Shown: piece after piece, positions 11,251 through 21,700 of the stretch
How the letters are laid out: every line of letters begins with the position of its first letter
Numbering within the stretch: position 1 is the stretch's first letter
DNA from: Camillea tinctor
Taxonomy: Eukaryota; Ascomycota; Sordariomycetes; Xylariales; Xylariaceae
Reading direction: 5' to 3'
Assembly: GCA_022578605.1 (NCBI GenBank)
Contig: MU394088.1
Location: 248,001 to 312,000 of the forward strand
DNA: 64,000 nt
Notes under the pieces: model-generated
The model's input: only the letters and a program-made list of their open reading frames with translations
Database searches by the model: none
What the model was told of the DNA's origin: nothing
Translations under genes and position numbers: made by a program

Positions 11251-14103
11251 CCTCTCTATCTTCTATATTTGGTCTAGGTAATATCAGGCCCTAAATGACA
11301 GTACGCTGAATTTCTACTATGATGTAATATCTGATTCTATTGTGGAAGAGTAGAGAGTGGTAAAACGCCTTGGTACTATTCTCGCTTTCTGGTCGAGGTT
11401 ATGGCTTAACGTGAGTCGATATAGGGGACAGAACAACTCGCAAGGGGGGATTCAAACAACATTATAATAAACTTTCGAGTCCGCTCCCTTTCCCTTCTCT
11501 TGGTGTCTGTGCAATCAAGCACGTCCCCGTGAAGGATCTCACCCAGATCGAACCTGTGTTATGTCGTCGACAGCTCAAGTGAGAGAATGATTGGCTGGTT
11601 TTGCCGACCAGTTGCAAGTTTGGTCTTACACGTAATTATGTCGTTAGACCTTCCCTGCAGGAACAAGGCATGTAAATGTATGCACGAGGGAGAGTCGGGA
11701 TGTGATCTGTGGGTAGGCAGGTAAAGGGATTCTAAATAGGTATATATATATGAGTGAGGAGTAATATGTATACGTATGAAACTTCGATGGTAAACACAAA
11801 GTCTAGAACATTTCATAATCTTTCTAGGTTAGGTACGTTCCAGCATTGGTTTACGAGTGAATGAACCAAGTACCAGACATAGTGAATATTAGGTACTATT
11901 CACAAGATCTAGTGACATCAAAAATGAATAATCACTACATAGGCATAGGGTTGTATTACCCAGGGTTATCCCCAGAGACATTCCAAATCCAGGAACCCCC
12001 GGATCGATATAGCGTCAGTGGAAGAGGCGGGGAGGAGCAAGTAGGTGACTCGCTATTGATGTCCATGGTGTGGGGTCAACAGATCTCTGGGGTGCGGGGA
12101 GAGAAATGAGACGATGGAGTGACTATAACCAATCTTGAAGGAAGTTTGGGTTAATATGTAATGGATCCTGCTGTGTGGTCGTTGAGCTGTACGCCAAAAT
12201 GCAAACAAGCTGAGGGTCAGAGCTCCGTAATTTCACATGATGCTAGGGACGGAGAGGAAGTCGATATTTCGTATGGTTCGCCACTCATGAAATGCTACGT
12301 GGTAGGTGTAGTTATTTAAACCTTGAATTCACTAGATAGAGTAAAGCAGAATAACATGATTTGTACATATGATCTTGAAATATACAAGGTTAGTTTAGTG
12401 TAGGATATAGGTAAGTTTGACTCTACTCCAAGGCATCTCAAGACATTCCTTACACGAGGCCCCTGATCATAAATGAAAGTATAATTACGGGAGTCGAATC
12501 CTTTATAACAAATTATATTCTAGAATCAAAAGCAGACGAAGAAACGAGATCGTATCCCTTGTCTCATCATAAACGGAAAAGGTATATAGTCGAATAGTGC
12601 CCAAATTTGCAACTTTATAGATTTCCATGAGAATCATTATTATTATTGTTGGCTAGGAGCACTGGTTATGCTGGGCTTAGTTTCTTAATACCCACCCTTG
12701 ATATATGATAATAGGTTTACGGTGTGGAAATATAGTGAAAAGGGGGAGCACAAGATCCATAATGATCTCTTAGGACTAGGCTAGTTTACAACACGCGCAC
12801 GGCACCGCTTATGTGCTGGCAAAACAAGGCCGTCATAGTATACATCATTATGAAAGACCTCGTGAACCATTCCTTATCAATATTCTATTGAGACAAGCAC
12901 AGTATAACAATAATGAAGCAGAATATTCCATGTATCCGTCTTGCTATCCGCTATTAGTTTTATGAAAAGTCACCTTAGCTCATTAAAATATTTATTTACT
13001 CTTACCTATTTTACCTTTTCATTTAAAATAGTGATCTTATGGTTAGAAGTTTACTAAAGGGAACGGTGGAAGATAGGCTATGTCATATCTCAGAGAAATA
13101 CTTTTGACGCAGGCAGCTCTAATAGGGGTACGTGATATGAGCGCAAATACGTGCGTGCGTGAGGGTACGTCGGGGCTTACATATGCAATCGAAACATGTG
13201 GTGCTAAGCCATCTTGAACTTCTCTCATTCGACCAGTCGGATAGTTCCTATGTCTCGTTGTTGCGATATCTACTTAGTACAACCCCTGAACTCTATAATA
13301 AGAAACAGGGAAAAGGAAAATGGAAAGGGGTGGAAGGGGTAAATCAATGCTACGTAGAACCGAGGATTTATGTCTTTCTGGGATCTTAACACCAAGTGTT
13401 GGTTTACCGCATAATGCACTGAACATCCTATTTTCACCTGCAGCTTGCCATTGCCATCGTTATGTAGGTACCTATCTCAAAATGTTTAGGTAAAGTCCGC
13501 CGCCAGCTATGTATGGATGCCCTCGCGCAGAGATGCACCTTATCACATACAGCCAAGATCGTAATGTCTCTCTCATATATGTGATAGGCACAGACACAAG
13601 CAGAGCCTCTATCATTAAGGCGCCCGTGTGTGTGTGTGTGTGTGTGTATTCCCCAGGGGGGCGGATAGTAGTGATTACAACAAAACTTATGGTTGTCACA
13701 TTTCCAAAATCCCAGGTTAACCCAGAATCCTCGATTAGCATGCAGACAGCCGAAGATACCGAGACAAGACGAAACGTGCTGAAAATACAATAAAAAGTAG
13801 CAGTATCTAGTTGGAGTTGGAGACGGAGAAGGAGGGGGGATGCTACCTACTCATCGAAATGCAAGTCATCACGGAAGATCGCAGTGTGCAAAGCAAAGCA
13901 GGGAGATTGCTTACCATCGTACGTATATACTCAAGATGGGAGGGAAAAGAATGCAAGGAGAGAAAGAAGATGATCTATCATCTTTTCCCTTTCCCATTTC
14001 CCCCAAAGCCCTGGAAGGCCAAGGCTCGTAAAGCCCTCGACCTTCCCTCCCTCTCCCCCTTTTCTAAGAATGCAAGTTTTCTGTCTCAAGAAACTAACCT
14101 AGG
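11251..14103. other. Intergenic, AT-rich, no supported gene
   Basis: About 2.9 kb with mostly AT-rich sequence from 12150 to 13060 and a GT microsatellite at 13626-13647. Frames reach about 118 codons but have no conserved look. The left end is the promoter of the dehydrogenase. Confidence 0.55.
13626..13647. repeat. (GT)n microsatellite
   Basis: Eleven uninterrupted GT units. Simple-sequence repeat in intergenic DNA. Confidence 0.85.
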
Positions 14104-14420
14104 CTAATCGAGTAAGCCAAACGAATTCTGAAAATCCAAGAAAGCCTGGCTTATCTCATCTTCAGCTAGCTTAAGTAATTTCCTTCTCGGTGGTCCGTCT
14201 AGCAAGTTTACTTCCCCACACTCTTTGGCGGAACAGAGAGAAACCAAAAAAAAGGGGGGGGAGGAGGGGGGTGTGGCAGAAGTGAGGGAACGGGACAATC
14301 GGAATACCTCCTGCACGATGAGGCCAGCGGCGCGGCGGGTAAGGCCGCTTGACAAGCTTCCAGCCAGCCATTGTCTCAAGGTGTATGCTGGGGAATCTAG
14401 GAAACTACTCCAAACTGAGT
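14104..14420 (-). pseudogene. Coding-like fragment, unrecognised
   Basis: On the minus strand a frame with C-biased codons reads through a block containing LRQWLAGSLSSGLTRRAAGL. It can be joined across 14307-14221 (GTATTC donor, AG acceptor) to a block containing LLDGPPRRKLLKLAEDEIS that ends at a stop at 14104. I do not recognise it, no credible start exon was found upstream, and the donor is weak. It could be the 3' part of a small multi-exon gene, a gene relic or chance. Its amino-acid composition is more protein-like than that of the surrounding frames. Confidence 0.22.
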
Positions 14421-14433
14421 TCTTGCAGGACAA

Positions 14434-15974
14434 GAAAGTAAGTAGGTTACAAGGGTATGCGATATCAATATAAGTCTATTTGCTCGAGGTGAGGTGTCCA
14501 AGGTCGACCTAGGCCTGTCTAAAAAAAAATATAATAAACCTAAAAAGGGGTTAATGCACATACGTATATATACATACACAATGCTAGATATCCGAATGCA
14601 TACTTACCTGGCTATCAAAACATATTCCTACCTAAGAAATCCCTCTATTCCTACGTATAGGTAATTCACCTCCCTATAGTATGCTCTGCCCTCCCCCATC
14701 CACCTCCAAACAAAAACCTAAAGCTAAACCCCAGGTAGCTATACATACAACCTAAGGACCTCTCGAACACCAATCCCAATCACTCTAAAACAATCAGCAC
14801 TACCATAGATTTTAAATAGACTCTTCTCTTCCTCTACCGCCTCCCCTCTCCAATCTACTTTAAACCTTGTTTTCCCCCTTCTTCATACCCCTTACCCTCT
14901 TTCCAGGAGAATAGCAAGGTATCCTTTGTACATACACCCTGTATTTCAAGATAGTGTACCATAGAATACAGTTAGGTTATATAACAAGCACAGAGGAGTA
15001 ACAGGGTACTTGCCTTACACACATGGGATGGGGAAAGAAAGAGGGTTAGGAAGGGGTAGGAGTGAGAAAGGAGGGCGTCTATTATCGCCGATGAGACGGC
15101 GCGGACACGGCTATGTATGTATGTCTTCCATGTATGTAAGGTATGTGCTGGCACTGCATGTACTCCATGCATGACATGGGGCATGGCATGTAGTTATCCG
15201 AATTGCGCGCCCAGTTCGCCGGTATTGATTTTATTTGGTTTTATTTATTTTTGGTAGTTTTCCTTCTTGTCAATTTTCTAAGAGGAACGGGGATAGCAGA
15301 CTTGATAGCTCATGTCTGCCCTAGAATAGCTTACCCCAATCCCAAATCAGTGTCTCAGATTCGTTAGGATATACTTATACTACATATTTATGATCAGATA
15401 ACGAGCCGGCCAGCAAGCAGCGACGGCAACAGATAGTACCATCCAGTATCACATCTCATGATCAAAATCCACACTCCAATTCAAAATAACCTTGTATACA
15501 GGTATTGATTGTGTACGATGCTATTTTCGGCAGGAAGTTCCAAGGCAGACTATCACCCTTTAGAGACCTAGCCCTCGCATCAACAAGAAACTATAGGACA
15601 GCATTGTACCCCTGAGCCTTTCTTTCCCTTCCGGCAAGCCCTGATGAGAAACAAAAAAGAACGCCTGTAGTTTTTTTTTTGGTTCCCTCTCCTCCTACAT
15701 ATTCCATTCCTAAACTCTCTTGTGTACCATTGCGTGATTTTCTTTTGGTAAAAACAAACAAACAAATCAATCAACCCACCCACCCACCAACCACGGTTTT
15801 CGTCCTGCTCTACAACACATACTCGTACATGATATTTAGACATCAACGAAGCGCGAGGTGCAATCCCAAATTTTTGTAATCCGTTCAATGCCGCGACGCC
15901 AGTGAATTATGCCATTCGCCCTGTGTTTTTTTAGACAGACGATCTCTACAAGTCTTCATTAATTCCCTGCGCAG
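14434..15974. other. Intergenic, no supported gene
   Basis: About 1.5 kb of AT-rich and pyrimidine-rich DNA downstream of the zinc-cluster gene. Short TACCTA-type motifs recur. No coding region is supported. Confidence 0.55.
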
Positions 15975-16091
15975 CTAGCTCGGAAATTCTGGTGCCTGTA
16001 TTAGCAGTATGGAATCCAGGTCCACCAAACTGAGCTGGCTGTAGAGCGCAATGGTGTAATCTATCCATAGCGACATGACGCTTGCCAACGC
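15975..16091 (-). other. Possible alternative 3' exon of the zinc-cluster gene
   Basis: On the minus strand, directly after a GTCTAG acceptor-like site, an open frame of 38 codons runs to a TAG at 15975. The sequence (VMSLWIDYTIALYSQLSLVD within it) is amphipathic and protein-like. It lies 88 nt downstream of the annotated stop of the zinc-cluster gene. A branch-like TTACTAAT and a TTTTAACAG acceptor-like site sit between. Joining it in phase 0 would need an internal GTCAGG donor near 16224, which would replace the last 17 residues of the main product. It may be an alternative exon or coincidence. Confidence 0.35.
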
Positions 16092-16179
16092 CTAGACGAA
16101 AAGAAGAAAAGAATCATTAACTGTTAAAAGAAAATTAGTAATACAATATCAGGCTTCGCGATATTCAAGCGAAATCCCG

Positions 16180-19100
16180 TCACCGCCTAGAGATGTTGCT
16201 CCCAGGGACAATGAAGGCCCTGACGGCAAGTTCAGCGAAGCGACGGACAACATTGGTTGTGCCACCAGTCACCTGGGCCTCGTCTTGGGTAAACTTGCGA
16301 GCAACAGCTAGCTTACTCTTAGGGTCGCTCTCGTCGAGGTGAGGGGGTAAGGTGCTCTCGAAGTCGGGAGGGAAATTAGGAGCCAGGGCTCGGATAACGG
16401 CGAGAGAATAGAGTACGTCGCGGTTTTCTCGTCCGTCTAGCACGTCGCGGATCTGGCTGAGGACTTGCTCCCTCTGATTTGTCATGTTCATATTTGCAAC
16501 ATCCTTGATGCGTAGAAACTCGGCAAGCCAATACCAGAACTTGAACTCTCTAATTCTGTGATAATCGGCGCTATCGGCATTCTCAGGTGGAGGAAAGAGA
16601 GGGTTGTGGTCGAGGAAGTCACCTGCAAGCAATGCTTCAAACACGGCAACTCGGTTCCGAGCTTCAGACCCGTCATCCGCAGGCGGCAAACGGTTGCCAA
16701 CGTTTGTCTTATACTCAGAAGCATAAACCAGGGTGGCTAGGTCCCACACCACACGAAATTCCAGATTGGCCGAGTATTGCATGCTCGCCACATCGTTGGC
16801 ATCCGTCTTAGCCATAGATTGTAAAAAGCCGGCAAGCATCTCATTGACAGGCGCATTAGCCACCAGGGAATGGACACCCTGGGGCCTGATATACCACTCG
16901 GTTTCGAAAAACTTCTCCAAGCCGGGGGCGTATACTTGTTCGTAAAGATCCTTCACCTCGTCTAATCTCTCCCTTGAAAGTGGTGCATCGAGGGCGGGTG
17001 GGGCAGCTCCCCCCATATTAACGAGTTCGTAGACCTTCATCTTGTGTGCTGGAATGCCAGAGTAAGCCGTGGTTCGCGGTTGGAGGGACAATGGCGCGGG
17101 TTGCGAAGCAGAGGGGTAAAGGGGTACAAAAGGGGCACCGCCGCCTCTGAGATGGGGCTGGTCTGATATTCTAGGATTGGGGGTGCTAGGCTTGATCGCT
17201 GAGAGATGGGAGGTCGACATACTCGTGGTATAAGCACTATCTAGCGCAGGATCAATGGCACTGTATTCGAGTCCTTCGGTCTTGACATTCGAGGTTGGAT
17301 TGCCAACAAGTGCTAGGCCCGAACCGAGCGACGGGTTTGCAGGAGATCCACTAGATATTACCGGCGGAAGAGAGGCATGTGAGGTAGTTATGGGTGCGGT
17401 GTGAGATATGGAAGCGCCAGCAGTGGGAGGCCCGTTCGAGGGGACTGAGGAGGTAGATGGTTGATTGTTAGGGGCTGGTTGGATGTTGGATGGATGCTGC
17501 TGCTGGTTCTTGAAAATAGGGTCGTAACCCAAACATTCGCGTTTCGACTTGAGACAATTCTTGCAAACCGGATGTTGCTCGTCGCACTGAAAGTGAGAAG
17601 AATAATTAGTGATTCCCCCACACAAATATGAACTATATCGTGGAGATGGAGGTGAGGAGGGGGGGGAAGCGGGAGAAGAGTGGGTCGGCGTGGCGTGAAT
17701 GATATAAAAAGCAAGCAGACTAAGAAGTTTGCATCTGTTGGCGCAACTAGGGTAAAATAAAAATAAAAAAGGGGGTCCGGGAAAAAAAGGAAAAAGAAAA
17801 GAAAAGAAAGGGAAAAAAAGACGGGGTGGAATACTAATGTGGGGAAAATGTAGATAAAAAAAAAATATAGAGTGGAGGTCTAGGTCTGGTGAATGAAGCG
17901 AGCGCATGTAGTGAGGAATAGGATGAGGAATACAGAATATGGAGTAGTTGAAGCGATAATGCAATTCACTGCACTAATGGAGCTTGGAGAAGGGAAGGAG
18001 GGGCAAAGCTTCATAGCTTCAGGATTGGAGGTGCTTTTGGTTGCTTGTGGTTGCTTTGATGGTGGTCACGGCTGGCACTGGCTTTAACGCTGGCTCGCTC
18101 GCTTCCCAGTAGCGCAGGTAGCTCAACCTCAAGCGAACCCCAAGCGAAAGTGAAAGCGAGTTCCCAAGTCCACTTTCTTTCAAACGAAGGAAAATCAATC
18201 CCTTTTGTCGTCTGTTTATAATTTCTCTCCCACCCCTCCCTTGCCTCGAAACATCTTTTTTTATTATTTCACCACGACAATAGGTTAGAAAGAAAGAAGG
18301 AATCCATCCGGGATATTTTCCTTCCCTCTTCTAATCAAAACAATATAGGAGATGACTGGGTAAGGTATATATATAGACTGGGAATGAAGTCATACTACGT
18401 ACCTTTATACGTCGCTTGCGACATGTCAAACAGCCAGTCTTGGTCCGTCGCTTAATCTCCTACAGATACCCAACAAGAACACCAGGGCGCTTGATTAGCC
18501 AACTGAAATTCAAACCAAGGAGGAGGAAAGGGGTATCAAGGCCGGGGGTTCGTTTGCGATTACCTTCTTATGTCGGCCACTAGCAAGCACAGCACCTGGG
18601 CCACTCGGAGGCAAGGCATATCGCGCACCCAAAGCTTCCGGAGGTAGACCGGGATAACCACCACCAACCATGCCGCCCATGGGGATCTGTGTTGCATAGT
18701 AGGGCAAAGGTTGCTGACCGGGAATCGAAGGCACCGGGGTCACAGGCATCGCCATGGCCATGTGATGCTGCTGTTGGGTCTGCTGTTGTACCGGGTCGAG
18801 CGTGCGCATACTGGGCAATGCCATTGCACTATTGGGCGGGTTTGCATTCGTCCGGTAAGGGTCAGGTGCCTGGCTGGCCGAGTTGAGATACCCATAGTGC
18901 GCAGTACTCATGCTGGGCGTGGCGTATGTCGTAGGGTTCGAATAGTTCAGAGACTGTCGAGTCGCGCCGGGTGGGTGGGAGGGGTTATTCGACATTGCTG
19001 TCGAAGAAGGCGTAGGGCCCTCTTGCTCCGGCTGTTGTTGAATCGCCTGAGGATCGTGGTTGACGTCAGCAGATGGTGATGGGGTCGTTATCGACGTGTT

Positions 19101-19634
19101 GGTGGCGGTCGTGGTCGTAATAGTAGTGGCCTGATCGGTAGCGACGGTAGTAGTTATCGGTACAGCTGAGGGCGAGGAGGAATTGGGCAGGTTCGAGGTA
19201 GGGATCAAGGTCGAGGTCGAGTTGGAGGTCGAGTTGGTTGCCGGTGTCAGATCGGAAGCATCAACAGCGTGATCCGGGTTCGGTAGAGCGATTTGTTGTC
19301 CTAGGTCCTGCTCTTGTGCTAACTCGGGTTCCAGCTCTGGCTCTGGCGTAGCTGCTAACGGTCTAGTGTCTACAGCAGCAGCGGGTAGTGAAGTCGGTAG
19401 TGATCGTGAATGTGCCTGTTGAGAGGCATCGGCATCTGCCTCTGGAGGCGACTGGGCCCGTGCCTGTACCTCTGGTGCCTTTTCTTGATTCCGGGCAGCT
19501 TGTGACAAGGACTGTGACGGAGAATGGGCCAGTGACTGAGGTGGGAGGGCATGGGGTGGTTCTTCAGCAACGGCAGAGACAGGCACAGGTTCAGGCTGAG
19601 CTTGAGCCTGTGGCTGTTCCTGTGCCTCTGCCAT
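16180..19634 (-). CDS. Zn(II)2Cys6 (zinc-cluster) transcription factor
   Basis: Three exons on the minus strand (19634-18564, 18459-18403, 17586-16180) give about 844 residues. The first 357 residues are low-complexity, rich in Gln, Pro, Ser and Thr, and probably disordered activation sequence. A 57 nt second exon encodes the basic leader and first two zinc ligands. The cluster reads C367-x2-C370-x6-C377-x6-C384-x2-C387-x6-C394, the binuclear zinc form specific to fungi. The C-terminal part, from about residue 530, is a folded helical region with DLYEQVYAPGLEKFFETEWY near its start; I take it for the regulatory domain. The second intron is 816 nt, unusual for this window, and falls inside the zinc cluster before the third Cys. 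The target genes are unknown; the GRHKKEIKRRTKTGCLTC segment looks strongly conserved among fungal factors. A different 3' end is possible. Confidence 0.88.
17587..18402 (-). other. Long (816 nt) intron inside the zinc-cluster coding region
   Basis: GTACGT donor at 18402 and a CACTTTCAG acceptor ending at 17587. It joins residues RRIK to CDEQHPVC and completes the zinc cluster. The interior contains a purine-rich stretch (about 17755-17880) and CT-rich DNA near 18180-18260. No conserved gene is seen inside. Confidence 0.75.
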
Positions 19635-20544
19635 TTGATTTGATTTTAATTTGAATTTTTTATGGGGGCACGATCTGAGCAGGGGCTCGTAGAATCTACG
19701 GCTGCTACTGCGTAAGGGGAACGAAACCCGCAGCGACCGGGGACTGGACCGAACAGGTCACAGGTCGGACGGGCCCCCAGGCAAAAGAGTACCAAGGCAC
19801 CTTGGATGCCCAGACCGGTGGCCGGCGATGCGTAAGCGAGACGTGCGATAGGACAAGGGGGTAGAACAAGAGTTTAAAAAAAGGTGAGAGAGAAAGAAAA
19901 ATAGTAGTAGTGTAGTATAGTGTATGTAGTGTAGTGTAGTGTTAGGTAGTGTAGTGTGTAGAATCAAAACACCACACCCTTAGAAAAAAAAAAGGGGGGG
20001 GTGGTGAGGGGGGTGTATTTCGTAAAGGTTGGAAAAAAAAAATAGTGAAGTGAAGTGAAATGTACGAAAGTAGACTCACGCACAACACCACATCCACCAT
20101 ACACCATTCACTATACACGCGCGCGCGAGAACATAAAAAAAAAAAAAGAAAAAAAAGACGCCGGCAGCAACCTCGTCAACAACAACAATGACAAGTACTA
20201 GCAAAGTACCAAGTAGCAGCAGTAGTAGCAATGGTAGCTACTAGGTAGGCATACCCATATACACTGCCAACAAAGTACGAGTTGATGGGTGGTGCGATGT
20301 TTGAGGTGTTTCGACGCGACCCTGGGCCGAGATTCCTGTTAGCTCAATCTTCGGCGTATCTGATGCGTTTTCTCCGTCAAGGGACCGCCCCTTGCTCCTT
20401 TTGTCCTAGTGGCTAAGTAATAAATAACTGCAAGCTGCAATGAAGGACGCAGCCAGGATTGGAGAATGGCGCGTTGAGGCTGCTTGTACGGACCGGTCGT
20501 GCAGGCAGTGGTACAAGTACTTACACACAACCGCTTGTGCGTAG

Positions 20545-20588
20545 GTACGTACATACATACCTACCTACATACATACATACATACATAT
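20545..20588. repeat. (TACA/CATA)n and TACC tandem repeat
   Basis: Imperfect tandem tetranucleotides of TACA and CTAC units in intergenic DNA. A related CCTA run lies at 21046-21065. Confidence 0.7.
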
Positions 20589-20944
20589 ACTAGGTAGGTT
20601 ACAATGTAGTATGTAACCTAGATACCTAGGTACCTGAACCTACACCCTGTATACTAGGTATGTATGTAGTAGGTATGCAGGTAGATACTTGCAGCTTTTT
20701 TTGCTTGTTGTGTTATTCGCAAGCAATGACAAGGAAGGACAAGACTTTCTTTTCTCCGTAGGCCGAGAAAGAAAGGGGGGGGTAGGATGGGATTAGGAGA
20801 GGATAGGATAGGGATTGGGGGTGAGAGGGGAAAAGGTTTAGGGAGGGGAGTAAATTATGAATATGCAGGAGCGATTAGTGGAGTGACAGTGATGATGCTG
20901 GTGATGGCGATGTGCTGGGTGGTAAGACAGATTGACGAACTGGG

Positions 20945-21026
20945 GGGTGGTGGTAGTGTTAGTGGTGGTGGTGGTGATGATGATGATGATGGTGGTGGTG
21001 ATGGTGAAGATGGTGAAGATGGTGAA
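20945..21026. repeat. GGT/GAT trinucleotide repeat tract
   Basis: About 80 bp of GGT, GAT and GAA triplets. Frames across it would give Val, Met or Gly/Asp runs on one strand and Ser/Pro runs on the other, so the open frames there are artefacts of the repeat. Confidence 0.75.
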
Positions 21027-21700
21027 TGCTCAAGAAGTGAACACACCTACCTACCTACCTACCTACTACAACGAAAACATTAACCTACACGATAATACAT
21101 CCGTACAATACAAAACAATTCAGTTCTGGATAGCACAATGCAGTGCATACATAATTCATAGTGTACATGCATTGAATACCCTCATACATGGGTTATACAC
21201 ATCTACACACTTGAACACACATATCGTATACATCAACAGAAACAAAAATACAGATCACACATAGGTAGGTATACATTGCCTGCACGCACCATGCACCATA
21301 CACCATACATCACCAACCACTTGTTACTGTTGTTGTATTTTCTAGGTAGGGGGACGTCGGATAACAAGGAAGACAAAAATTACCACTAGGTAATGATAAC
21401 ACAGACAGAGTAACATGGAAAGGGAAGAAATAAAAATAAAATAAAAAGAATAAAAGGACTTACCTACTTTGGTAACCTTGTAGTTGAAGAAGGAAGACAA
21501 TTCTTGGAAGCTCATAACCAACTCCAAAAAAAAACCAACTTACCTAGATCGATGAAATGACGAATCAGCTGCTCGGAATTGTTCATTTGAGACATGGATC
21601 TAGGTCGACGGTTATTGATGGGTAACGTACAGACAACCAGAGCCAGGCCAACACCCAGCACCAGCACGTAATAGGTAGGGCTAAAGCTAAAGGCTCGCAA

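Larger units (their letters stand above)
19635..21340. other. Low-complexity upstream region of the zinc-cluster gene
   Basis: About 1.7 kb of TAGTG-type, poly-A/poly-G, CATA and GGT/GAT repeats, and GGTA/TACC motifs. Part of it is probably promoter and long leader of the transcription-factor gene on the minus strand. No coding region is supported. Confidence 0.55.

Noticed and set aside
16488..17964. 594-codon minus-strand frame taken as a complete gene starting at 17964
   Set aside because: The part before 17586 is intron: it lacks the first half of the zinc cluster, is Phe/Pro/Ser-rich, and a good acceptor precedes CDEQHPVC.
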